DNA from: HKCCE3408 sp039183205
GTDB taxonomy: Bacteria; Pseudomonadota; Alphaproteobacteria; Rhodobacterales; Rhodobacteraceae
Direction: 5' to 3'
Assembly: GCA_039183205.1 (NCBI GenBank)
Contig: JBCDBR010000008.1
Location: 49,233-113,232, forward strand
Length of the DNA: 64,000 bases
The position numbers and the translations under genes were made by a program. The notes under the pieces are model-generated. The model worked only from the letters and a program-made list of their open reading frames with translations. It searched no databases and was not told where the DNA came from. Shown in pieces: positions 49,580-58,367 of this stretch (its first letter is position 1; every line of letters begins with the position of its first letter).

Positions 49580-50475
49580 TCCGACGGTCCGGCGAAACCC
49601 GATCCGGTAGAACCACCGAGAAATTCGAAGAATTCACTGTCGGGTGTGATCACCATGGTCGAATTTTGTTGCATCAACGCGCGTTCATAGGCCGTCATTG
49701 AGCGGTAGAATTCGAAGAACTCTTGATCCTGCCCAAAGGCTTCGGCGAATGTCCGATTGCGCTCTGCATCGGCTTCACCACGGACAATCTCAGCTTCGCG
49801 CGTGGCTTCGGACACAAGCTCAACGACCGTCCGGTCGGCTTGCGCGCGCACCCGTTGGGCCGCCTCCTCGCCGCGCGCGCGCTCGTCGGTCGCTTCGCGC
49901 TCCCGCTCTGCACTCATCCGATCAAAGGTCGCTTGCAGGTTCTGCGGTGGAAGGTTGGTCTGCTTAAGGCGTACATCGAGCACTTCAAGCCCGATATCCT
50001 GGGCCAAGGCGCGGCTGACCACCGTGATCCGAGACATCAGCGAAGCCCGGTCTTCGGACAAAATGGTGTTCGAGGTTACCCCATCAGCACCCAAGACCGC
50101 CCGGATCTGTGGGTTGAGAATATCCTCAAGCAGTCGCTCGCCATTGCTCAGGCCGCCCGCGCCAACCGCTTGGCGGAATTGCACGACATCGGCGATCCGG
50201 TAGCGCGCGAACGCGTCCACGACCAGACGTCTGTCGTCCGACGGCGTGACCTCGATCGGTGCGGTGTCGAGCGACAAAATACGGTCGTCGTAATAGACAA
50301 CTTCCTGGATCAGCGGGATTTTAAAGTTCAACCCCGGCTCCTCCACGACCTGCCTGATCTGGCCGAATTGCAGCACCAGCGCACGCTGACGTTCGTCGAC
50401 GATAAAGATGGAACTCATCAACAATACCAGGCCGACAAGGATGACGGGTAAGATGTAGGTCAGGCGACGCATCAA
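49576..50475 (-). CDS. hflC: FtsH protease modulator HflC
   Basis: A 299-residue SPFH-domain protein with an N-terminal membrane helix (~5-25, LTYILPVILVGLVLLMSSIFI) and periplasmic prohibitin-like part: VDERQRALVLQFGQI, FARYRIADVVQF and the coiled-coil region SAEREREATDERARGEEAAQRVRAQADR. With HflK it forms the ring-like complex that modulates FtsH. The gene overlaps hflK by 4 bases and DUF2065 by 4 bases. The length is typical. Confidence 0.96.
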   Translation of the reverse strand: MMRRLTYILPVILVGLVLLMSSIFIVDERQRALVLQFGQIRQVVEEPGLNFKIPLIQEVVYYDDRILSLDTAPIEVTPSDDRRLVVDAFARYRIADVVQFRQAVGAGGLSNGERLLEDILNPQIRAVLGADGVTSNTILSEDRASLMSRITVVSRALAQDIGLEVLDVRLKQTNLPPQNLQATFDRMSAEREREATDERARGEEAAQRVRAQADRTVVELVSEATREAEIVRGEADAERNRTFAEAFGQDQEFFEFYRSMTAYERALMQQNSTMVITPDSEFFEFLGGSTGSGFAGPSE

Positions 50476-51611
50476 TTGGAGCTCCCTGCGGTTGTGGCCC
50501 GAGGGCTGCGTAATTCATTGAGTGGAAGATAGGGCACGACGCCGCCACCGGCGCCTTGACCTTCACTGTCGAGGATCACCAGATCGACGTCGCCCAATAC
50601 GCGTTCCAGCGTTTCCAGATACAACCGGCGCCGCGTCACTTCTGGCGCTTGTTCATATTCGGCCAGGACCGACAAGAACCGAGACGCTTCACCCTGTGCT
50701 TCGTTCACAACCTGCGCGCGGTAGGCTTCAGCTTCTTCGAGAAGTTGTGCAGCCTCACCACGGGCGCCGGCCAAGACGCGGTTTGCATACGCGTCCGCCT
50801 GACGTTCCAGACGGTCTCGTTCCTGTTCCGCGGCTTGCACGTCGCGGAATGCGTCGATCACTTCTGATGGCGGGTCGGCCCGGTCAAGGTTGAGACGCAC
50901 GATATTCACGCCGGATTCGTAGCTGTCCATCGTCGATTGGATCAGGTCACTTACGGTATCGGCAATCAGTTGCCGGTCCCGGTTCAGGATCGGGGCGAGC
51001 TGGCTTTGCGCGATCACTTCGCGCATGGCGGCCTCCGAAACGGCGCGCACCGTCGCCTCGGGATCACGCAAATTGAATAGATACTGCGCCGGATCGGCGA
51101 TGTTCCAAACCACCTCGAAATCGATGTCGACGATGTTTTCATCCGTTGTCAGCATGAGGCCCGCATCGGAGCTGCCCGAATTCCGCACACCGATGGCTTC
51201 GGTGCGGTTCGTCGTGACATCGATGACCTCGGCTGTAACCAACGGCCACGGGGCAAAGTTCAAACCCGGCTCTCCGATCGAATAAAACGAGCCCAAAAAT
51301 AGCTCGACCGATCGTTGTTCGGGCCGAACGGTGTAAAAGGAGCCAAAGACCCAAGCCGCAACCACCAAACCAAGGCCGATGAGAACCGTCCCTCGGGTCA
51401 GTCTCGGGCCGCCATCGCCATCGCCGCCGCCATTGGGCATCCGCGGGCCGCCGCGGCCGCCCATCAGCACCCGAAGCTGCTCTTGGCCTTTCCGCACGAT
51501 CTCATCGATCTCGGGGATATTTTGGTTGTCGCCGGGTCCGCGCCCACCGCCATTTCCGCGATTTCCACCAGAGCCGCCGCCGCCCCAAGGGCCGCCGTTA
51601 TTGCCAGCCAT
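50472..51611 (-). CDS. hflK: FtsH protease modulator HflK
   Basis: A 379-residue SPFH protein. The N-terminus is a Gly/Asn-rich cytoplasmic stretch (AGNNGGPWGGGGSGGNRGNG) typical of HflK, followed by a membrane helix (~80-100, LIGLGLVVAAWVFGSFYTV) and the SPFH domain with VRPEQRSVELFLGSFYSI and NIADPAQYLFNLRDPE. ATG 51611 is preferred because the Gly-rich motif starts there; the upstream frame to 51695 is unconserved. It heads the hflK-hflC-DUF2065-degP run. Confidence 0.95.
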   Translation of the reverse strand: MAGNNGGPWGGGGSGGNRGNGGGRGPGDNQNIPEIDEIVRKGQEQLRVLMGGRGGPRMPNGGGDGDGGPRLTRGTVLIGLGLVVAAWVFGSFYTVRPEQRSVELFLGSFYSIGEPGLNFAPWPLVTAEVIDVTTNRTEAIGVRNSGSSDAGLMLTTDENIVDIDFEVVWNIADPAQYLFNLRDPEATVRAVSEAAMREVIAQSQLAPILNRDRQLIADTVSDLIQSTMDSYESGVNIVRLNLDRADPPSEVIDAFRDVQAAEQERDRLERQADAYANRVLAGARGEAAQLLEEAEAYRAQVVNEAQGEASRFLSVLAEYEQAPEVTRRRLYLETLERVLGDVDLVILDSEGQGAGGGVVPYLPLNELRSPRATTAGSSN

Positions 51612-51707
51612 TACGCCTTTTTCCTTTTGCCATCGCCGTTCGCTTAGGAACGCATATGGGGGTCTTGCCCCCGATTTCACGCATTTTCGTATCAAAAAGG
51701 CGTGGCA

Positions 51708-53162
51708 TTACACCACGCGTATCGGGGATTTCATCGTCACAAGCTCTTCGGCCATGGTCGGATGGACGGCAACCGTGCGGTCAAAGTCCTCTTTCGTGGC
51801 GCCCATTTTTATCGCAATGCCGGCCAGTTGGATCATCTCACCGGCTTCGGGCGCAACGATGTGACAGCCCAAAACGCGGCGTGTCTGTCGCGAAACGATG
51901 AGTTTCATCAGCACGCGTTCGGACCGGCCGGCAAAAGCCGCGCGCATCGGCCGGAACGAGGTGCAATACACCTCGATTTCCTCCTGCTCGGCGGCCGCTT
52001 CCTCGCTCAGCCCAACCGTGCCCATTTCGGGTTGGGTAAAGACGGCAGAGGGGATCAAATCATGATCGACGGGTGTCGGAACACCGCCAAAGATGGTTTG
52101 GGCAAAGGCCATGCCCTCGCGGATGGCAACCGGGGTCAGGTTCACGCGGTTGGTCACATCACCAATGGCATAAATCGACGGCACCGCTGTCTGCGAATAG
52201 TCGTCGACGACAACTTGACCATAGCGTCCAATCTTTACGCCCAATTCTTCAAGGCCCAAATCCCGCGTGTTGGGTCTGCGACCCGTGGCAAACAGCACCG
52301 CATCGAACACGTGCTCTTGGCCGTTGGTCGATTTCACCCAAATGGGTCCGTCGCCAGGCGCGCCGGCTCCTGAGCTTGGCAGAGGCTCTGCCGCCGGAGC
52401 GCCCATATCGGTCACGGTCTCTGCCACCCTATGATCGGCGCTTTCCATGGCCATCGACACGATGTTGGTACCCAGATGCAGGTCGATGCCGCGGCTTTGC
52501 ATCTGTTCGGACACCAGGCCGCGGGCCTCATCGTCAAAGCCGCGCAAGATTTGCGCGCCCCGGTAAAACTGGGTGACCTTGACGCCCAACCCCTTCAGAA
52601 TACAAGCAAATTCACAGGCGATATAGCCGCCGCCGACGATCAAGATCGACGACGGGAGCGACGTGAGATTGAAAATATCGTCCGACACGATGCCAAGTTG
52701 GCCATTGGGCATCTCTGGCCGAACCGGGTGCCCGCCTGTGGCCAGCAAAATGTGCTTGGCTGTCTTGCGCGTGCCATCGGCCAGTTCTACGGTATGGGCA
52801 TCGGCAAGGCGGGCACGGCTGTCGAAAATCGCGACCCCAGAGCTATCCAGAAGCTGGCGGTAAATGCCTTCGAGCCGATCCAATTCAGCCCGGAGCTTGC
52901 CGGAGAACGACGTCCAATTGAACACACCGTCCGGCACGTCCCAGCCATAGGCGCGCGCATCGCCAAAGCCCTCGCGATAGCTTGAGGCAAAGACCATCAG
53001 CTTTTTCGGCACGCAGCCGCGAATCACACAGGTGCCGCCCATCCGGCTTTCCTCTGCAATGGCGACACGGGCGCCCATACCGGCGGAAACGCGCGCGGCC
53101 CGGACGCCGCCAGACCCGCCGCCGATAACAAACAAGTCGTAATCGAACGCGGCGTCACCCAT
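51708..53162 (-). CDS. gor: Glutathione-disulfide reductase
   Basis: A 484-residue NADPH flavoenzyme that regenerates GSH. It shows the FAD motif VIGGGSGGVRAAR, the redox disulfide GGTCVIRGCVPKKLM, the NADPH-binding GGGYIACEFACILKGLG, and the C-terminal HPTMAEELV with the catalytic His. A ~25-residue Pro/Gly/Ala-rich insertion (around DMGAPAAEPLPSSGAGAPGDG, ~245-268) makes it longer than typical 450-residue enzymes. It overlaps rpiA's 3' end by 8 bases. Confidence 0.96.
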   Translation of the reverse strand: MGDAAFDYDLFVIGGGSGGVRAARVSAGMGARVAIAEESRMGGTCVIRGCVPKKLMVFASSYREGFGDARAYGWDVPDGVFNWTSFSGKLRAELDRLEGIYRQLLDSSGVAIFDSRARLADAHTVELADGTRKTAKHILLATGGHPVRPEMPNGQLGIVSDDIFNLTSLPSSILIVGGGYIACEFACILKGLGVKVTQFYRGAQILRGFDDEARGLVSEQMQSRGIDLHLGTNIVSMAMESADHRVAETVTDMGAPAAEPLPSSGAGAPGDGPIWVKSTNGQEHVFDAVLFATGRRPNTRDLGLEELGVKIGRYGQVVVDDYSQTAVPSIYAIGDVTNRVNLTPVAIREGMAFAQTIFGGVPTPVDHDLIPSAVFTQPEMGTVGLSEEAAAEQEEIEVYCTSFRPMRAAFAGRSERVLMKLIVSRQTRRVLGCHIVAPEAGEMIQLAGIAIKMGATKEDFDRTVAVHPTMAEELVTMKSPIRVV

Positions 53163-53937
53163 CTACGATGTCCCTAAAAAGATTGTCCGTCTCCGACATT
53201 TCCGCCCGCTCATGGCTGACCCGGCCGGTGGCGATGTCGCGCAGCTCAATCGTGCCGTCAGCTTGGCCGAGGATCAATGTGTCGCACATATCCATGAACA
53301 AGCCATTTTCGACCACACCCGGCACTTGGTTCAAAACCATTGCCATCTGTCGCGGCGCGCCGATGCGACCCAAATGAAGATCGAGTATGTAGTTTCCTTG
53401 GTCGGTTATAAACGGCGCGCCACCTTTTTCGCGCAGCGTGATCTCGCGCCCATCGACATCGAGGCTCAGCAATATTTCTCGCAACAGCGCCTTGCTGGTC
53501 TTCCAGCCAAACGGGACAACCTCTACGGGCAGCGGGTAGCGCCCGAGCGTGCCGACCGATTTCGTCGAATCCGCCACGATGATCATGTGATCTGACGCCG
53601 TGGCAACGATCTTTTCCATCAGCAGCGCGCCGCCGCCGCCTTTGATCAGGTTGAGGTTAGGATCAACTTCGTCGGCGCCGTCAATGGTCACATCAAGGCT
53701 TCGCAATTCATCAAGTGGTGTAATCTTGATGCCGACATCCTCGGCCAGCGCTGCGGTGGCCGAGGAGGTGGCCGCCGCGCGAATGCGCAGCCCTTCTTCG
53801 CGCACCAATTCGCCAAGCGCTTGGACCATGAAGGCCGCCGTCGACCCTGATCCGAGCCCGACACGCATGCCGTCCTCGACAAATTCCACGGCGCGCTTTG
53901 CGGCGATGATTTTGACGTGGTCGATGGATGAAGACAT
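53155..53937 (-). CDS. rpiA: Ribose-5-phosphate isomerase A
   Basis: A 260-residue enzyme of the pentose phosphate pathway. The family motifs are GLGSGSTAAFMVQALG, TIDGADEVDPNLNLIKGGGGALLMEKI (phosphate and active-site loops; D in DGADE and K in KGGGG are catalytic) and ADSTKSVGTLG. ATG 53937 is used; an ATG three codons upstream at 53946 has a nearer GGGGG and is equally plausible. It overlaps gor downstream by 8 bases. Confidence 0.96.
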   Translation of the reverse strand: MSSSIDHVKIIAAKRAVEFVEDGMRVGLGSGSTAAFMVQALGELVREEGLRIRAAATSSATAALAEDVGIKITPLDELRSLDVTIDGADEVDPNLNLIKGGGGALLMEKIVATASDHMIIVADSTKSVGTLGRYPLPVEVVPFGWKTSKALLREILLSLDVDGREITLREKGGAPFITDQGNYILDLHLGRIGAPRQMAMVLNQVPGVVENGLFMDMCDTLILGQADGTIELRDIATGRVSHERAEMSETDNLFRDIVDG

Positions 53938-53975
53938 CAGCAGCATAGCCCCCAAGGCGCATTTGGGCCGGACTC

Positions 53976-54659
53976 TTAGCCCGTTGCGTCAGCAGGGGAC
54001 AGAGGAAAGTCGATCACCGCCCGCAGCGCCGCGTCAAGAAACGTCTTTGGCAGGATGATCAGCATGCGCTCGGCGTCGAATGACAGCTCCACGCGTGCGG
54101 CCGCGGCAAGGTTAGAGGTGCCAATGCGCCGGTCCGGTGCGAAGTCGAGGCCCTCGATCGGCCATTTCAATCCTGTCGAACGACCCGAAACCCGGCCCAT
54201 CGGGAACAAAGACACCCGCGCGCCCGCCACCAAATCTAGGCTCAGCTCCCGCGGGGCGAGAAAGGCGATATCGGTGCGCCCCAAAACCACGCAAGGTGGG
54301 CTGGGGCGGGTGATAAGTGTATGATACACCGCCAATTCATGGTCGATCCGTCCACCGGTAAATCCAATTGCGATCACGCCCGGCGCGGAAATGGACCGCA
54401 GGGCTTTGTCGAAATCCGTGCTGTCTTGTTCACCGATATGGTGAATTCGGTCCTGCGGAATGCGATCTTTGTGCGCGGGGTTGAGCGAATCAAGATCGCC
54501 AATGACCGCGTCGGGTAGAATTCCGGCATCCAGCGCCCGACCCGCGCCGCCATCTGCCGCGACCAAAACTGGCGCGCGCGAATACGCGTCGGAAAGGTCG
54601 GCGGAATACAGCTCACCACTGCCCAAAAGTGTCACCAATGTGGCAGCTTCAACAATCAT
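53976..54659 (-). CDS. Thiamine diphosphokinase
   Basis: A 227-residue enzyme that transfers pyrophosphate from ATP to thiamine. Motifs are VAADGGAGRALDAGI (ATP-binding), DAVIGDLDSLNPA and GFTGGRIDHELA; the C-terminal PMGRVSGRSTGLKWPIEGLDF region is the thiamine-binding domain. ATG 54659 is preferred because GAGG precedes it closely and the conserved start follows; an open frame to 54716 is unconserved. It is divergent from the acidic-protein gene, with 149 bases between the starts. Confidence 0.9.
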   Translation of the reverse strand: MIVEAATLVTLLGSGELYSADLSDAYSRAPVLVAADGGAGRALDAGILPDAVIGDLDSLNPAHKDRIPQDRIHHIGEQDSTDFDKALRSISAPGVIAIGFTGGRIDHELAVYHTLITRPSPPCVVLGRTDIAFLAPRELSLDLVAGARVSLFPMGRVSGRSTGLKWPIEGLDFAPDRRIGTSNLAAAARVELSFDAERMLIILPKTFLDAALRAVIDFPLSPADATG

Positions 54660-54808
54660 GGCCTCATTTCGTCCATTGTCGCCGTTTTGCTTGTCAAAGA
54701 TCACTGAAAGGCCCAATTCCCGTCGCGTTTATCGGGAATCAATGTCTTGCACGAAACGATACGATGATAAATTCCGGCTCGTCCGGCTCAGAGAAACAGG
54801 TGCCCTTG

Positions 54809-57800
54809 ATGCAGAACGCAAACAAGATCCTCACCGTCTCGTACGGCACGTTCTCCTGCACGTTGGAGGGCTTTGATGACCCCTTCTCGGCGATGAAAGG
54901 GATTGCGGAGTATTTCCGCGACCTCGCGGCAGAAGATCGCTTCTTTGGCGCTGAGCCGCCCACGCCGGACACCGAAGCCCTACAGCGCATTGCCGAACAA
55001 GCGGTACACCGGCGTGTTGAGGCACGGCAAGCCGCAAGCGGGCTTGTGCTGAGCCCATCGATTGACGAGGCCGATGAAGAACCTGAGCCTGCTGCTGACG
55101 CAGCCGACGATGTCCATGCGGTCGATCCCAGCCCCGAGGCCGACGATCTGAACATCGACGAAGCGCTGATCGAGGACGCCGCGGCGATCGAATCTGAGGA
55201 CGAAGAGGCGCTCGACGCGACGCGCCAATCCGAACTGGTCGTAGACGAGGTGGTCGAACCCGAGACAAGCGACACGGCGGAAACCGACGCGCCCGAGATC
55301 GAAGAGCCCGAGACTGAAGACCCCGAGACCGAAGACCACGACGCAGACGACGCGGAAACCGCCGAAGAACGCGCCGCGATGGACGACGACGAGGCTTCCG
55401 AAGGTGATGCCGAAACGGACGCGGTCGACGAAGATATCGAACCGAATGCCGAGATCGCCGATTTAGCGGATGACGAAGCAGAAGATGCCGGCGACGTTGA
55501 AGCCATGGCCAAAGACGAGCTTGACGGCTCGGATGATGCCGCCAGCGAAGAGGATGACGCCGAAACCGTCGCCGCCGCGGTTGAAGATCACGCGACCGAG
55601 GATATGGCCGACACAGATGCGGAACCGGCCGACGATAATATCGATGCAGATGTCGACGACACCAACGGATGGAGCGCGCTGAGCACGCGTATTCTCACGA
55701 CAACAGCATCCTCCGAAGCCTCTGACGAGGCCGTCGACGAACCGGCCGCGCCCGAGATCGACGACGACGCTGAGGCGGACGCGTCAGAGGCCGAGGACGA
55801 CGCGGTTCTGGCGGCATTGTTGTCGGCCAACGAGGCCGAAGAGGCCGCTGCCGCGCAAGAAGCCGAAGATGACGGGCTCGAAGATGCAGCCGACGACGCA
55901 GCGGAAACTCCGGTGCTTGGCGCAATCTCTGCGCTTATCGATGCGGAGGCCGAAGACGATGCCCCGGCCGAGGACGTTCCGGTCGCGGCCGTCGCGGAAG
56001 AAGATGATGCGACCGATGTCGCTGATGCCGCCGATGACATCGATGCCGCCGCGCAGGAGACGCAAGACGTGCAGGATGTGGTCGAGCACGACGTAGCCGA
56101 AACACCCGATGAAACGGCGCTGAACGGCGCCGAGGCCGATCTCGACGCTTGGTACAACGAAACCGATGACGCAGAAGAGCCCGCGTCAAGTGGTCCTGAT
56201 GCCGGATATGTCGCGGATGATTTCGGCGCAGGTGCGGCCGACGAAGACGAGGTGATCGACTTCGACGCCCTACCCTTTGACGAGGAAAGCGTGGCCGAAA
56301 AGCTTGCCCGCATGCGCGCGGCAATGCCTGTCTTCGACGCGCCCGACCCCGAGCTTGAGGGCGACACGCCCGCCGAGGCCGACGCCGCGATCTCTGACGA
56401 GGTCTTTGCCCAGAGCGAAAGCGCGCCTGATGCGGACGACGCGGCGGACGCAGCCTATGCCACCGAAGATGACAACGTGGCCGATTTCGACGACGTCGAA
56501 GATGCCGACAATGCGGCATTCGACGAAGACCTGGCCCACGCCGAACGCGACAGCGATGTCGCAGCCGAGGACGTCGTTCTGGTCGCTGACGCCGATCCCG
56601 CAGAGGACGAAATCGACGCGCCAGAGCCCGTGCTTGAAATGCCCGTCGATTATGCCGATCCCGGTTCTGACGACGCGGCACCTGCTGAACCGGTGCTATC
56701 GGCGCTTATGGCCGAGGAACCTGTCGAAGACGACGAACCTGCCGACGATGTCGATACTGACGCGACCGAAGACGCCGCTGCATCTTGGGACGACGAGGAC
56801 GCCTGGGACGAAGACGAGCAAGAGGACGACGACGATTGGTCCGACGAACCGCTCGACGAAAGCGACGACGCGGCGGATTTGTCCGATGACGAAGAGGCGG
56901 AGTTGCAGGCCGAATTGGCGCGCATCGCTGAGGAGTCGGAACGCAATGCCCGCCGGGCCGAACGGGCCAGCCGCCGCGGCGCGCTGGGCCAAGATGGCAA
57001 TGCCGATGGCGATGCGGATATGAGCCGGCTGTTTGAGGCAACCGACAGCCGCTTGTCCACCGAAGAGACCAGTCGCCGCCGGGCCAATTTCGAACATCTC
57101 AAGGCAGCGGTCGCCGCGCGCGCGGCCGACCACGACATGGCCGAATTGGAAGAACGCGAGAAGGACGAAAAGACAGCCGAGTATCGCGAGGACCTGGCTC
57201 GTGTCATGCGTCCGCGCCGGGTTCAGGTGGATGTCTCACGCCGCCGCAATCCCGAAGAGGCGCCGGGCCGCACGACACCGCTTGTGTTGGTTTCGGAACA
57301 GCGGGTCGAAGAAACCCAGCCCGGCGGCATTGGCGCGTCGATCCAGCCTGTCCGGCCGCGTCGGGTCAATAACGGCAGCTTAGCCCTGGCCGAGGAATTC
57401 GACGGTGCGGGTGTTGATCAAGAGACGCCCAGCCCGGCCGCTGCACCCTTGCGCCTGGAAAACGCCGATCCGGATTCGATCCAAGACGACGATGACGACT
57501 TTGAGATCCCCGGCGCGCCGGCCGAAGACATCGCCCCGCAATCCGAGGTCGAAGAGGTCGACGCGTTGGATGACCGTCCCGCGCGCCGCGGTGTGGCCAG
57601 CAGCCTCGTGAATCTCGGACTGCGCACGGGCATCCTACGCCGCACCGATGACGATGAGGACACGACCGACACGGTGGAATTGGATGATCGTGTCGAAGAG
57701 GCCACCGCGCCGGTCGATGCCGGTCTTGGCGCGCCCGACCCCGCAGCCGAAGCGCCCAGCCCGGTTGAGACGCCCGAGCCGAAATCGGACAGCCTGACGG

Positions 57801-58069
57801 ATGCATTCCGCACCCATGCCGGCGACCCCGATCCGGAACGTCCCCAGGACTACCTGGAATTGGCGGCGGCTTGGATGCTGCGCAATGAAGAGCAGCCGAC
57901 CGTGTCCCGGCCGGTGCTGATGCGGCTTGTCACGATTGCATCGGACGGCCAGATCAGCCGCGAAGCGGCCTTGCGCGCCTTCGGTATCCTGCTGCGCGAA
58001 GGCAAGCTGGAAAAAATCGCGCGCGGCCAATTCCGACTGACGGTGAAGTCACGCCACTACGCGGGATAA
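54809..58069 (+). CDS. Large acidic low-complexity protein with C-terminal winged-helix-like domain
   Basis: A ~1,086-residue protein. Residues 1-50 form a conserved head (ANKILTVSYGTFSCTLEGFD, IAEYFRDLAAEDRFFGAEPP). Residues ~75-720 are overwhelmingly Asp, Glu and Ala, with no recognisable fold, so the net charge must be strongly negative. Residues ~730-860 are charged and coiled (AELARIAEESERNARRAERASRR; LEEREKDEKTAEYREDLARVM), and the last ~75 residues (DYLELAAAWMLRNEEQPTV, EAALRAFGILLREGKL) look like a winged-helix domain. Related roseobacter proteins share the head and tail; the function is unknown. ATG 54809 is chosen since conservation starts there; ATG 54764 is an alternative. A strong terminator follows. 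Confidence 0.8.
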   Translation: MQNANKILTVSYGTFSCTLEGFDDPFSAMKGIAEYFRDLAAEDRFFGAEPPTPDTEALQRIAEQAVHRRVEARQAASGLVLSPSIDEADEEPEPAADAADDVHAVDPSPEADDLNIDEALIEDAAAIESEDEEALDATRQSELVVDEVVEPETSDTAETDAPEIEEPETEDPETEDHDADDAETAEERAAMDDDEASEGDAETDAVDEDIEPNAEIADLADDEAEDAGDVEAMAKDELDGSDDAASEEDDAETVAAAVEDHATEDMADTDAEPADDNIDADVDDTNGWSALSTRILTTTASSEASDEAVDEPAAPEIDDDAEADASEAEDDAVLAALLSANEAEEAAAAQEAEDDGLEDAADDAAETPVLGAISALIDAEAEDDAPAEDVPVAAVAEEDDATDVADAADDIDAAAQETQDVQDVVEHDVAETPDETALNGAEADLDAWYNETDDAEEPASSGPDAGYVADDFGAGAADEDEVIDFDALPFDEESVAEKLARMRAAMPVFDAPDPELEGDTPAEADAAISDEVFAQSESAPDADDAADAAYATEDDNVADFDDVEDADNAAFDEDLAHAERDSDVAAEDVVLVADADPAEDEIDAPEPVLEMPVDYADPGSDDAAPAEPVLSALMAEEPVEDDEPADDVDTDATEDAAASWDDEDAWDEDEQEDDDDWSDEPLDESDDAADLSDDEEAELQAELARIAEESERNARRAERASRRGALGQDGNADGDADMSRLFEATDSRLSTEETSRRRANFEHLKAAVAARAADHDMAELEEREKDEKTAEYREDLARVMRPRRVQVDVSRRRNPEEAPGRTTPLVLVSEQRVEETQPGGIGASIQPVRPRRVNNGSLALAEEFDGAGVDQETPSPAAAPLRLENADPDSIQDDDDDFEIPGAPAEDIAPQSEVEEVDALDDRPARRGVASSLVNLGLRTGILRRTDDDEDTTDTVELDDRVEEATAPVDAGLGAPDPAAEAPSPVETPEPKSDSLTDAFRTHAGDPDPERPQDYLELAAAWMLRNEEQPTVSRPVLMRLVTIASDGQISREAALRAFGILLREGKLEKIARGQFRLTVKSRHYAG

Positions 58070-58087
58070 CTGGTCAGCACATTCGCG

Positions 58088-58125
58088 AAGGGCCGCGCAT
58101 CGACTGCGCGGCCCTTTCGGTTTTT
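58088..58125 (+). terminator. Rho-independent terminator after acidic-protein gene
   Basis: An 11-bp perfect stem, AAGGGCCGCGC (58088-58098) and GCGCGGCCCTT (58106-58116), with a 7-base loop is followed by TTTCGGTTTTT. It lies 19 bases after the stop at 58069. This is the clearest intrinsic terminator in the window. Confidence 0.9.
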
Positions 58126-58141
58126 GCCGAGCCGTGCGCGT

Positions 58142-58363
58142 CTACCCGTCGGCATCTGGGTCCGCTTTGCCCACACCGCGGAACACCGCGCGAAACGGCA
58201 AAGCCCAGACGATACCGAGGCCGATATAGATCAAAAGCTCCAAAAAGACGCTTGGCCGGTCGAACAAGCCGACCACAAACGCGGCAGCACCGATGTAAAG
58301 CGGCAGCCCGATCAACAGGATCAAAAGCGACAAACGTCTGCGTGTCTTATAACTCAGCGCCAT
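58142..58363 (-). CDS. DUF2842 family membrane protein
   Basis: A 73-residue protein with two helices (~11-31, LSLLILLIGLPLYIGAAAFVV; ~41-58, LELLIYIGLGIVWALPF) and the family start ALSYKTRRR and ending FRGVGKADPDADG. DUF2842 is alphaproteobacterial and often next to purA. ATG 58363 begins 4 bases after the purA stop, so the two are cotranscribed. The function is not known. Confidence 0.9.
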   Translation of the reverse strand: MALSYKTRRRLSLLILLIGLPLYIGAAAFVVGLFDRPSVFLELLIYIGLGIVWALPFRAVFRGVGKADPDADG

Positions 58364-58367
58364 GGGC

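Noticed and set aside
55588..56367. Ser/Ala-rich minus-strand open frame inside the acidic-protein gene
   Set aside because: It is simply the complement of Asp/Glu codons (GAC/GAG) read as Ser/Ala-like codons; the plus-strand gene has conserved ends and a terminator.
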